DNA from: Candidatus Levyibacteriota bacterium
GTDB taxonomy: Bacteria > Patescibacteriota > Microgenomatia > Levybacterales > GWA1-39-11
Length of the DNA stretch: 39,229 nucleotides
Reading direction: 5' to 3'
NCBI GenBank assembly: GCA_030645455.1
Contig: JAUSNA010000068.1
Coordinates: 1 to 39,229 of the forward strand
The translations under genes were made by a program, and so were the position numbers. The notes under the pieces were generated by a model. It did not search any database and had not been told where the DNA came from. It saw only the letters and a program-made list of their open reading frames with translations. Below, in pieces: positions 30,430 through 38,828 of the stretch (its first letter is position 1; every line of letters begins with the position of its first letter).

Positions 30430-30749
30430 TGTTTGCTCGAAATCAAAGATATTCCTTTAAGAATGGCGCGCCAAAAAAAATCTATTCATCCCCTCTTTTT
30501 GTAATAAGGTATGATAGGAATGAGGAGCAAAAACTAGAGTGCGCTGTTGTAGTAGGGAAAAAAGTAGATAAAAGGGCCGTTGTTAGGAACAAGCTGAAGC
30601 GTCAAATCGTTTCCCTCATAAAGGAAATGCTTTTACCTGAAACGCCGGTAAAACTGGTAATTTTTGCAAAAAAACCGTTAAATGGAGTATCTAACGAGGA
30701 AAAGAAAGAAGAATTGTTAAAGACATTCAGAGCAACACAAATAATATAA
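30429..30749 (+). CDS. rnpA: Ribonuclease P protein component
   Basis: The protein partner of RNase P, which trims tRNA 5' ends. The 106-aa product has the family core CAVVVGKKVDKRAVVRNKLKRQI, including the RNxxKR RNA-binding signature, and a C-terminal VIFAKKP strand. It overlaps both rpmH and yidC by one base, so the three are coupled. The RNA subunit gene is not in this window. Confidence 0.92.
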   Translation: MFARNQRYSFKNGAPKKIYSSPLFVIRYDRNEEQKLECAVVVGKKVDKRAVVRNKLKRQIVSLIKEMLLPETPVKLVIFAKKPLNGVSNEEKKEELLKTFRATQII

Positions 30750-31564
30750 TGGATATAGGACTAATTTTTACAATACTTTTGAACCAGCCAATTACCAATC
30801 TTTTGGTTGCCTGCTTTCAGTTGTTACAGTTCCTTCATATTCCTTATCCGTTGGGTTTTTCAATTATTGCCCTTACTTTTATTATTCGTTTAATTTTATA
30901 CCCATTTACCGCTTCTCAGATAAAAACAAGTAAAAAAATGCAGGATATGGCTCCCCATATCTCAAAATTAAAGGAAAAACACAAGAATGATAAGAAGAAG
31001 CAGCAGGAAGAGATGATGAAGCTGTATGCAGAATTTGGGATCAATCCTGCGGCGGGTTGTTTGCCCGTTATAATACAAATTCCAATCATTTGGGGGCTTT
31101 ATCACGTGCTCAATTCAGTGGTTGCCACAAATACAGTTGAAAAGCTCAAAGAGGTAAATCAACTGCTTTATGCCGACGGACTCAGGCTTACCAAGCTTTG
31201 GGAAACTACTTTTTTTGGCATTCCGCTTTCTCAAGCCCCGTCTGCACTTATGAAGGATATGCCTCTTATTATTTTGGTGCCAATACTGACCGGTGTTTTA
31301 CAGCTAATCTTTTCAAAAATGATGGCGCCCGAAAAAGGATATCAGGGAAAAGCCGACGATTTTCAGGCAACGTTTGCAAAGCAATCGTTGTTCATCTTCC
31401 CGATCATGATAGGGTTCTTTTCCTTCCAGCTTCCTTTTGGGCTTTCTCTCTACTGGAATGCGTTCACACTTTTTGGTATACTTCAGCAGTACTTTTTAGT
31501 AGGTCTTGGCGGATTAAAACAATGGCAAGCAACTGCCAACAAAATATATGGAAAAAGAAATTAG
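30749..31564 (+). CDS. yidC: YidC/Oxa1 membrane protein insertase
   Basis: Inserts and folds membrane proteins. The 271-aa protein lacks the large periplasmic domain of Gram-negative YidC and so is of the short, Gram-positive-like type. It has the IIALTFIIRLILYPF helix with the conserved Arg in the groove, a basic cytoplasmic hairpin (KLKEKHKNDKKKQQEEM), NPAAGCLPVIIQIPIIWGLYHV, and final helices with LPFGLSLYWNAFTLFGILQQ. No N-terminal lipobox Cys was seen. It overlaps jag by 17 nt. Confidence 0.94.
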   Translation: MDIGLIFTILLNQPITNLLVACFQLLQFLHIPYPLGFSIIALTFIIRLILYPFTASQIKTSKKMQDMAPHISKLKEKHKNDKKKQQEEMMKLYAEFGINPAAGCLPVIIQIPIIWGLYHVLNSVVATNTVEKLKEVNQLLYADGLRLTKLWETTFFGIPLSQAPSALMKDMPLIILVPILTGVLQLIFSKMMAPEKGYQGKADDFQATFAKQSLFIFPIMIGFFSFQLPFGLSLYWNAFTLFGILQQYFLVGLGGLKQWQATANKIYGKRN

Positions 31565-32000
31565 TGTTATAAAAAAAGAGATTGAAAAACTTCTCAAGCA
31601 GATTGGCATTACTTGCACGGTTGGTGTTGAGGCAAATGACGAAGGTTTTACTGCGGTTCTTGATGCAGGTGAAGACAACGCTCTTCTTATCGGTAAGCAC
31701 GGAAATACACTCGCTTCATTGGAATTGATAACAACGCTCATAGTTAATAATAAATTGGGAGAATTTAAAAGGGTAACGATGGAAGTTGGAAGTTATCGCT
31801 CAGAACGTGAGCAATACCTTACCGAACTTGCAGATAAACTACGGGAAGAGGTAATTACTTCTGGGTACGAAAAGCAAGTAAGGGGACTTAAGCCTTGGGA
31901 AAGAAGGTATCTGCACATGTATTTGCAGGAAGACAGTCAAGTCATGACAGAATCTGTCGGAGAAGATCGCGAAAGAACGTTAGTTATTAAAAGAAAGTGA
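31548..32000 (+). CDS. jag: KH-R3H RNA-binding protein (Jag/KhpB)
   Basis: A 150-aa single-strand RNA-binding protein. The KH domain includes LLIGKHGNTLASLE (GxxG loop) near residue 48, and the R3H domain has LKPWERRYLHMYLQ and ESVGEDRERTLVI. The Jag N-terminal domain found in Firmicutes is absent. In other bacteria Jag/KhpB binds sRNAs and mRNAs and affects cell elongation. Its start lies inside yidC and its stop overlaps the next gene (GTGA), so it is translated as part of the rpmH operon. Confidence 0.93.
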   Translation: MEKEISVIKKEIEKLLKQIGITCTVGVEANDEGFTAVLDAGEDNALLIGKHGNTLASLELITTLIVNNKLGEFKRVTMEVGSYRSEREQYLTELADKLREEVITSGYEKQVRGLKPWERRYLHMYLQEDSQVMTESVGEDRERTLVIKRK

Positions 32001-33229
32001 AGTTTTTTGAGCGTTTAGTTTTTTTTCTTCTGCTCACAACAATCCCCATTCAGTTAGGCAAACATTTTTGGCCGGATTTTTCTTTTGTTCAGGGTATCAG
32101 AGTTGATTATCTCTCTCCCACTTTTTATATAAGTGATTTTGCTTTTCTAATTCTTTTAATTTTATCCTTCTCAAGAATTGGAAAGGAATTCGGAGTTTTT
32201 CTCCTGCGCCCGCTGTTTTTTTTAACGATTCTTGTTTTTTCTGCCGGGCTTTTTGCTGCCATGCACCCTCTTGCAACGTTATTGGGAATCCTAAAATTTT
32301 TGCAGTTTTCTTATTTGGCTTTTTATGTTTGTAAAACTTTTAGGTTAAAAGATTATTCGCCGTTAACATTTATCCTGGTTTTGGGTGGGCTTGTTCAAAC
32401 AATAATTCTTGCGTTTCAGTTTTATTCTCAAAGATCCCTAGGAGGAGTATTTTACTACCTAGGTGAGCGTACATTTGATGTTTCAACTCCGGGGATAGCT
32501 GCATTTAGGTGGAATGAGAACTTTTTAATGAGGCCTTATGGTACTTTTCCTCATCCAAATGTATTGGCTTTTTATCTCCTGTTGGGATTCTTTTTTTTAC
32601 TATTCTCATTAAATTTTAAAAGTAGAAAAACCACTTTTTTGAAAGTTTGTATTCTTTTCATTCTGGCTATAGGGATAACTTTTACTTTTTCAAGAATCGT
32701 ATTTATACTTCTTTTAGGAATTACCATTGCATGGGCAATAAAACAGGCCAAAGGCATGAAAAAGAATGCTAAGGTAAGAATTATGCTTATTACGGTTCTT
32801 CTCCTTTTTGCTGTCATTGTTATTTTTTCCAGTCGCTTAGGCTCAGGTTTTGCGAGAGATATGTATCTCAGATTTGAACTTCTCAAGACCGGAGCACTAA
32901 TATTTATAAAAAATCCTGTTTTTGGGGTCGGGCTAAACAACTTTTTTTATCATGAAATACTATACCAAAAGCAGGTAACGCCTATTTTATTACAGCCGAT
33001 TCATAATATCTTTGCTTTGTGGGGTGTATCGACAGGAATTATCGGTATGATTCTGGCAGGAGTGTTTTTAAGAAAACTAATTGGTCATGTTAGAAAAAGA
33101 TTTTTGCTTATTCTGGTAGTAAGTGCATTAGTAGTTGGAATGTTTGACCATTATTTGCTTACTCTTCAGCAGGGTCAGCTTATGGCGGCCTTAATTATTG
33201 GAATATCTTTTACAAAAGCTAAGGATTAG
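31997..33229 (+). CDS. O-antigen ligase/polymerase-like membrane protein
   Basis: A 410-aa protein with about eleven membrane helices and the Wzy_C/WaaL pattern: MRPYGTFPHPNVLAFYLLLG, a large outer loop, FGVGLNNFFYHE and PIHNIFALWGVSTG, the His-containing motif near the C-terminus. Members polymerise or ligate glycans onto a lipid or protein acceptor at the cell surface. The GTG start overlaps the jag stop by 4 nt. It ends with an 11-bp overlap with the convergent PBP gene. The acceptor is not known. Confidence 0.85.
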   Translation: MKFFERLVFFLLLTTIPIQLGKHFWPDFSFVQGIRVDYLSPTFYISDFAFLILLILSFSRIGKEFGVFLLRPLFFLTILVFSAGLFAAMHPLATLLGILKFLQFSYLAFYVCKTFRLKDYSPLTFILVLGGLVQTIILAFQFYSQRSLGGVFYYLGERTFDVSTPGIAAFRWNENFLMRPYGTFPHPNVLAFYLLLGFFFLLFSLNFKSRKTTFLKVCILFILAIGITFTFSRIVFILLLGITIAWAIKQAKGMKKNAKVRIMLITVLLLFAVIVIFSSRLGSGFARDMYLRFELLKTGALIFIKNPVFGVGLNNFFYHEILYQKQVTPILLQPIHNIFALWGVSTGIIGMILAGVFLRKLIGHVRKRFLLILVVSALVVGMFDHYLLTLQQGQLMAALIIGISFTKAKD

Positions 33230-35432
33230 GTGTGGGAGTTACATCAACCCTGGGGCAGCTCGTGCAGTATGAGTCGCCTGTAGGATCAGTAACCATTGCG
33301 CGTTCAACCTCCTCAACGTTGTCGGTTTTGCCGGGAGGTGCGATTTGCCCTGTTTCCTTATCTATAAATACCTTTTTAATACCCGGTTCAACTATGCGTG
33401 GCACGGTTCCTTTTATAAAATATTCGTAACGCGTCGGGCATACGTAGGGGGAACCGGCCGGTTGCGGAAGAAGGCCTGAGGTTGCACAAATTGTTGCCCC
33501 CACTACACTATCGGGCCTTCTAAATGATTCGGGAGGTTTATCTTTTATAAGGTTTTGCATTATTTGGTTCCAGATTGGAGCTGCACCTGTTACTCCTGAA
33601 ACAACTCCTCGAAGCGGTTTGTTGTCATTATTTCCCACCCATGTTGCAACCACATAGGAGGGCGTATAGCCGATTGTCCAGTTGTCCCGATAATCATTGG
33701 TTGTGCCTGTTTTAACTGCCGGGGTAAAGCCTTTAATAAAAAGAGGTGAATTACTCCCAAATGACGCACTCCGCGCTCCATTGTCTGAAAGGATATTGGA
33801 AATAATAAAGGCCACACCCTCGGGGAGCACTTTTTGACCAAGCAGAGGACTTTCGACAGGTTTATATTCACTTAGAACCTTTCCTTTAGAGTCAGTCACT
33901 TTAAGTATTGGGTGTAGGTTAATTTTGTAACCATTATTTGCAAAAACTCCATATGCCTGAACCATTTCAAGCATCGTCACTTCGCCTCCGCCAAGAGTGA
34001 GCGATAAGCCATATCTTGAAGGGTCAGTAAATGAATTAATTCCCATTGCACTTGCTGTTGCGATCATCGCCTCGAGTCCGTTGAGCTTGAGCATTTTGAC
34101 CGCTGGAATATTAAAAGAGTTAGCCAGGGCGTATCTCATTTGTTGTACTCCGTGAAATTTCTGGTCATAGTTCATCGGGCAATATGCTGCGCCTGACGGG
34201 TTGGGAAAGCATTTGCGTTCATCAACAAAAGGTGTAGCTGCAGTGTACCCTTTAATAAGTCCAGTCGCGTAATTGATGGGTTTTATCGATGATCCTGGTT
34301 GTCTTTTTGAAATCGTTACATTAACGTTTCCGTCGCGCTGCGTATCGAAATAGTTTCGACTTCCAACCATAGCAAGAAGCTCTCCCGTGCCGGGTCTTGT
34401 GACAACTGTTGCCGCGTTGTACCAATTATTCCCCCGAAGTGTTGCTTCCTCGGATGCAAGTGCATCTTCAGACAATTTTTGTACATCCAGATCCAATGAG
34501 GTTATTACACTTAGTCCCCCCTGCTCTACCATCTTTTCCCCATATTCTTGCACCAGAAGGTCTTTAATATAAAATACAAAATGCGGGGCAACGATGTTGT
34601 CCTGAATTTGGCTAAAAGTGAGAGTATCTTCGGCGGCCTTTTTTTGTTGATCTGCGGTTATATATCCTGCGTCTTTCATGGATTGGAGTACTGTTAGTTG
34701 TCTCTTCTTTCCATCTTCAGGATGTGAGCCAAAGGGTGAATATACGCTTGGAGCCTGGGGCAGTCCTGCAAGAAAAGCGCTTTCCGCAAGGGACAGTTTT
34801 GAGACATCTTTTCCGAAATATATTTGACTTGCAGCTTCAACTCCCCACGCTGTACCACCATATGAAACTTGATTAAGATACATTTCTAAAATTCTATCCT
34901 TGGAGTATATAAACTCAACTACGAATGAGAGTATAACTTCCTTAATTTTCCGGGTTAAAGTACGTTCAAGAGTTAAAAGTGAATTTCTGACCAATTGTTG
35001 CGTAATAGTAGAGCCTCCCTGCACAGAATTACCTGATAGATTTACAAAAACAGCTCTAGCAATTCCCCGCACATCAACAGCACCGTGTTTGTAGAAATTT
35101 TTATCCTCAATTGCAATTGTTGCATGCTGCAGATTTTTTGGAATTTTTTGAAGCGAAACAAACGACTGATTTTTGCTTGCATAAATTGTGTAAAGGAGTG
35201 TGCCATCTTTGGCGTAAAGTTTGCTTGACTGTGGAAAGTTATTCCTTCCGATAACAGTTGCTTTAGGTACGTCTTTTAATACGAGTATCACGGCAGCCGC
35301 AATGCCGATTACGGGAATTGCCAGGAGAAAGTATGCGATAAGAAGAAATTTATTTCTAAAAAGAAGAGAGGGTTTTTTTATGACTTTTATAAGTACACGA
35401 AAAGGATAAAGAATGCGCTTTTTTTGTTTCAT
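33219..35432 (-). CDS. Class A penicillin-binding protein (PBP1A-type), copy 2
   Basis: A bifunctional murein synthase. One anchor helix (about residues 30-50) is followed by GT51 with IAIEDKNFYKHGAVD and GGSTITQQLVRN, then the transpeptidase with GSSIK, ANSFN and VKTGTTN. A C-terminal tail of about 100 residues contains Cys pairs (SYCTSC) and a TPTPNP end. The longest frame starts at ATG 35465, but an extended -10 (TGgTATAAT, 35475-35467) ends one base before it, so the transcript would begin inside. ATG 35432 is therefore preferred, at a cost of 11 residues. Unlike copy 1 it lacks extra N-terminal membrane segments. Confidence 0.92.
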   Translation of the reverse strand: MKQKKRILYPFRVLIKVIKKPSLLFRNKFLLIAYFLLAIPVIGIAAAVILVLKDVPKATVIGRNNFPQSSKLYAKDGTLLYTIYASKNQSFVSLQKIPKNLQHATIAIEDKNFYKHGAVDVRGIARAVFVNLSGNSVQGGSTITQQLVRNSLLTLERTLTRKIKEVILSFVVEFIYSKDRILEMYLNQVSYGGTAWGVEAASQIYFGKDVSKLSLAESAFLAGLPQAPSVYSPFGSHPEDGKKRQLTVLQSMKDAGYITADQQKKAAEDTLTFSQIQDNIVAPHFVFYIKDLLVQEYGEKMVEQGGLSVITSLDLDVQKLSEDALASEEATLRGNNWYNAATVVTRPGTGELLAMVGSRNYFDTQRDGNVNVTISKRQPGSSIKPINYATGLIKGYTAATPFVDERKCFPNPSGAAYCPMNYDQKFHGVQQMRYALANSFNIPAVKMLKLNGLEAMIATASAMGINSFTDPSRYGLSLTLGGGEVTMLEMVQAYGVFANNGYKINLHPILKVTDSKGKVLSEYKPVESPLLGQKVLPEGVAFIISNILSDNGARSASFGSNSPLFIKGFTPAVKTGTTNDYRDNWTIGYTPSYVVATWVGNNDNKPLRGVVSGVTGAAPIWNQIMQNLIKDKPPESFRRPDSVVGATICATSGLLPQPAGSPYVCPTRYEYFIKGTVPRIVEPGIKKVFIDKETGQIAPPGKTDNVEEVERAMVTDPTGDSYCTSCPRVDVTPTPNP

Positions 35433-35466
35433 CGAAGCTTTTGAGTACTGTTTTTTCGTAAACATG

Positions 35467-35475
35467 ATTATACCA
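35467..35475 (-). promoter_or_regulatory. Extended -10 of PBP1A copy 2
   Basis: TGgTATAAT on the minus strand ends one base before ATG 35465. A start site 7 nt on would give a leader of about 27 nt to ATG 35432. Confidence 0.5.
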
Positions 35476-35564
35476 TGTGTAAATCTTTCTTAGCTGTCAC
35501 AAGTATTATCATTTTATATAATATCATTCCTTTGAATAGTGAAGTTAATGAACAAATTCAACTC

Positions 35565-38249
35565 TCATCTTTTTGACCGTCTCTTTTGAAGTTGTATGTT
35601 GGTTACATAATCTTTTTCGATTTTTACGGTATTTTCTAAGAAGTTCTTACCATAAGAATCCGCACTGGTTCCAACCGGTGAATAGTCTTCCGGGTATGCA
35701 ATGGAAGTTGTTACGGTATATGGTTGAGTGCCAGGCTGCTTGATGTAAAGTAGGGAGTAGTCAATAATTACTGACAGATTTTTTGTGGCTCCATTTTCAT
35801 AATCTACAACAATTTGGGTTTTTTCTCCTTTTTTTCCGACTGCAATAAATGCGAAATACGTAAATTGATCTTTATTAAATTGTTCTACTTCCAGGCCTTC
35901 GGGTTTGATAAAATCCGGGGACTCATACACCTGTGGATCAACGACTGCTGTGGTTATGCTCTGCACTACCCCATTAATTGTAATTTTTTTTAATTTACTA
36001 CCTTGTGGAGTTACTATTTGTAAATAGGTCGTATAATCGTCCGAAGGACTATTATTAGTAAGTAGTAGTGAAAGTTTTGAGGATAGTATCCCCTCTCCGA
36101 GCATGGCACTGTAAAGGACCTCGCGGGAAACTACGGCATTTGCCTTGTTAACGCCAATATTTGCTTCGTTAATATAAAGAAAGTCGTTTACTACTTTTGG
36201 ATTTTTTATCCTTCTATCAAAATGTTCGCCCGCATAGCTGTTAGCGGAAAAAATCTTTTGTACCGATTCGTCGCGAAAGGCGACCTGGATATCTTTTTGC
36301 TCGAGCATATCGGGTATTAATTTTAGGAGTTGAATATTAAATTTTGGGTCATTTGCACTTTTATCAACAAGTTGTGTGAAAACACTATTAAGTACGTCTT
36401 TTTTTTGAGTTGATCCGGGGAAGAAATTATCCTTTATGGTGCTTTGAATAAATTGCGAAACAGTGTCATTGCTCACGGTTACATTATAGCTAGGTAACGT
36501 TATAGGTCCTGAAATCTTCATTATTTCCTGAAGAACTCTTAAATTTATTGCCACTACCCCATCCGGCTCTTTTCCTGTTTCGAGGTTGTAAATTTTTGCC
36601 GAAGTGCTTGCAGTTTCTTGGAAATTTAGGTAAAAATTGCTATCTCTTAAATAAAGGTGGGGTTGTAAATAACGTCTGACAACGAATGGTGGCTCGATAT
36701 GATTTTTTAACTGTCCATCGAGTTCGTAAACATCTTGGATTGATATTTTTGATATTTTTCCATCTTTAACCGTAAGCTCTCCAATTGAGCCTATAAACCC
36801 CCCATTTGGTCTGAGTTCATCATTATTCTGGAATAGCAATAAATAAGTCCTTTCTTGGTCAAATCCCGCTATTTGTGGAAGCACTTCTGAAAGGCTTAAT
36901 ATCTTTGAATAGGTCTCTTTAAGCTGCTTCGTAAGAGATTTATTATCTGTCTCAAGGGCAATTCTTTGTCCTTCTTGGTATAAAAAGGAAAGATTTGCCA
37001 CTGAGGAGGTGATTTTTTGTTCTGTAAGTTGTTTGTTGTTTATAAGTTGACCAACAGTTGTGCCCGCGATTTCGATTAGCTCCCTGCTCCTTTCAGCAAG
37101 TGAGTATGTTTTTTGAAGGTTGCCATTTTGATCCAAAAAACCGATAGCATCAAAAGTAAGCTCTATCGTAGGTTTGATAACAGATAGAAAAAATCTTGAT
37201 GCAACTGCGTGCTGTTTGGCAGACGGGAAATTATTAGATTGGATATTTGAAATGGATGACTTTAAAAGAAGAAGTCCGATGCCAAAAAAAAGTAAATTTA
37301 CAAATAGAAATAAAAAGCCACCAAAAAGAAAGCTAAGTGTTACAAATTTTAATTGCGCTCGTGCTCTTAGGGCAGTCTTGGCAAATTTAGATTTTTTAAT
37401 TTTTTTCTCAACTATGGGGGTTTCAAGTATTTCGGCAAACATCCCTTCTACTCCCTTTTCAAACCCTTCAAAAAAAGTATCAATATACGATTCGGCCATG
37501 TGAAGAGTGTTGGTGACTATTTGTTTTAGCTCCCCTCTTTTAGGTAGCGGGGTTTGGTTAATTTCGTTGGTAAAAATGATTTGTATATCCGGCTCTACAC
37601 GTCCTATTAAATGAGCAGATTCCAAGACCGTTTCGGGATGCTTGTAAAAAAGGTAATAGACTACATTGGTTTTGAAATTTCCAAAAAGAAGACGGCCAAT
37701 TCCAAGCAGCGCATCAGAAATAGTAATCCCATAGACCGGGAGAATTTCTTCGCCGTTGAGACGAATCTCTCCATTTAAAATAGCATTCTCAATAATTTTC
37801 GAAAGCTCAGCCTTGCCTTCACATTTTTTTCGAGTCATCAATTCTCCAAGTACCGCGATTCGTACCGATGGCAACCTTTTCCACTGGAGGACGTGCGGAG
37901 TAACTTTTTGAATTTCTGTAACAGTAATTACCAATAAAGATTTTGATTTGTCGGCTTCCAATTTCTGAAGCAATGCCTCTGAATACTGAGCATTCTTTTC
38001 AGACAGAAATGCTATGGCGTATGTTAGTGTCTCTTCAAGCTTTGGAAGAAGATTTGCTTTTTCGTAGGGAATAAAGTAGATTTGCGGGTAATCGTCTAGG
38101 TAGGAAGGCTTTTTCTGAGAGATTAGAATTATTCGAAATTTATTCGCATTTTCTTCAACGAGGTGTTTTTCAAGCAAGTGAGAGTCCCCAAAAATGCATA
38201 GAATCGGAATATTGTTTTCTTTTTCTTCAATATCGAATAGCTGTGGCAT
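35565..38249 (-). CDS. DUF4012 membrane protein with Rossmann-like N-terminal domain
   Basis: An 894-aa protein. Residues 1-270 look like an alpha/beta nucleotide-sugar epimerase-type fold with its Gly-rich loop lost (CIFGDSHLLEKHL). One strong helix follows at about 305-335 after a KIKKSKFAK stretch. The outer part has a helical segment (about 345-460) and the DUF4012 domain with LLLFQNNDELRPNGGFIGSIGE near 475-500. DUF4012 proteins are frequent in Patescibacteria and Actinobacteria; function is unknown, probably envelope or polysaccharide related. The ATG has a TACAAT 8 nt upstream (38263-38258). Confidence 0.85.
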   Translation of the reverse strand: MPQLFDIEEKENNIPILCIFGDSHLLEKHLVEENANKFRIILISQKKPSYLDDYPQIYFIPYEKANLLPKLEETLTYAIAFLSEKNAQYSEALLQKLEADKSKSLLVITVTEIQKVTPHVLQWKRLPSVRIAVLGELMTRKKCEGKAELSKIIENAILNGEIRLNGEEILPVYGITISDALLGIGRLLFGNFKTNVVYYLFYKHPETVLESAHLIGRVEPDIQIIFTNEINQTPLPKRGELKQIVTNTLHMAESYIDTFFEGFEKGVEGMFAEILETPIVEKKIKKSKFAKTALRARAQLKFVTLSFLFGGFLFLFVNLLFFGIGLLLLKSSISNIQSNNFPSAKQHAVASRFFLSVIKPTIELTFDAIGFLDQNGNLQKTYSLAERSRELIEIAGTTVGQLINNKQLTEQKITSSVANLSFLYQEGQRIALETDNKSLTKQLKETYSKILSLSEVLPQIAGFDQERTYLLLFQNNDELRPNGGFIGSIGELTVKDGKISKISIQDVYELDGQLKNHIEPPFVVRRYLQPHLYLRDSNFYLNFQETASTSAKIYNLETGKEPDGVVAINLRVLQEIMKISGPITLPSYNVTVSNDTVSQFIQSTIKDNFFPGSTQKKDVLNSVFTQLVDKSANDPKFNIQLLKLIPDMLEQKDIQVAFRDESVQKIFSANSYAGEHFDRRIKNPKVVNDFLYINEANIGVNKANAVVSREVLYSAMLGEGILSSKLSLLLTNNSPSDDYTTYLQIVTPQGSKLKKITINGVVQSITTAVVDPQVYESPDFIKPEGLEVEQFNKDQFTYFAFIAVGKKGEKTQIVVDYENGATKNLSVIIDYSLLYIKQPGTQPYTVTTSIAYPEDYSPVGTSADSYGKNFLENTVKIEKDYVTNIQLQKRRSKR

Positions 38250-38257
38250 ACCATTCC

Positions 38258-38263
38258 ATTGTA
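38258..38263 (-). promoter_or_regulatory. -10 box of the DUF4012 gene
   Basis: TACAAT on the minus strand ends 8 nt before the ATG at 38249. Confidence 0.45.
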
Positions 38264-38351
38264 GAGGATATAATTCCCATTTGTCGAGTATTTTGAGCTT
38301 GGTGCGGGAAAAGAAGGAAAGGCGGAAATAATGTTTTTTTTGCTTTAAAAG

Positions 38352-38774
38352 CTAGATAATGAAGTCAAGTGCTTGGTTGACTAGTTTGTCTGCGACCTTA
38401 TTTTGCTCACGTGGAATCTGAGAATATATAATTTGAGCTGACAATTGTTCTTCAAGTCTCTTTGCGGTTATAAAAAGCTCTTTCATAGATGGATGCTTGA
38501 TTTTAAATTTCCCCGCCATTTGTGAAGCGATCAAAAGCGAGTCAAGCTTGAAGTGTACGACTGAAGCCTCCGAATGATGACTTATAACGTAGCGGAGAGC
38601 GTTTATAACCGACGAGTATTCGGCAACGTTATTGGTCGCAACACCAAGCCTCTTTCCTTCGGAATATAAAAGTTGTCCGTGTTCATCAAAAACAGCGAAT
38701 CCATACGCGGCAGGACCAGGATTTCCCCTGGAACCTCCATCGCCAAAAATAGTGAGTTTTGAAGCTTGTTTCAT
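38352..38774 (-). CDS. Ribonuclease HI family protein
   Basis: A 140-aa RNase H fold of the small RnhA-like (RVT_3) type, which cleaves RNA in RNA-DNA hybrids. The acidic active site is visible: Asp in FGDGGSRGNPGPAAYG (about residue 12), Glu in NNVAEYSSVINAL (about 53), Asp in KLDSLLIASQM (about 77) and Asp in KVADKLVNQALD (about 129). There is no N-terminal hybrid-binding domain. It lies 102 nt upstream of the DUF4012 gene on the same strand; no strong promoter was seen. Confidence 0.9.
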   Translation of the reverse strand: MKQASKLTIFGDGGSRGNPGPAAYGFAVFDEHGQLLYSEGKRLGVATNNVAEYSSVINALRYVISHHSEASVVHFKLDSLLIASQMAGKFKIKHPSMKELFITAKRLEEQLSAQIIYSQIPREQNKVADKLVNQALDFII

Positions 38775-38828
38775 TTAATGATTGCAGTTTTTTTCGAAGG
38801 TGATAACCGCAAAGTCCGTCAAATCAAT

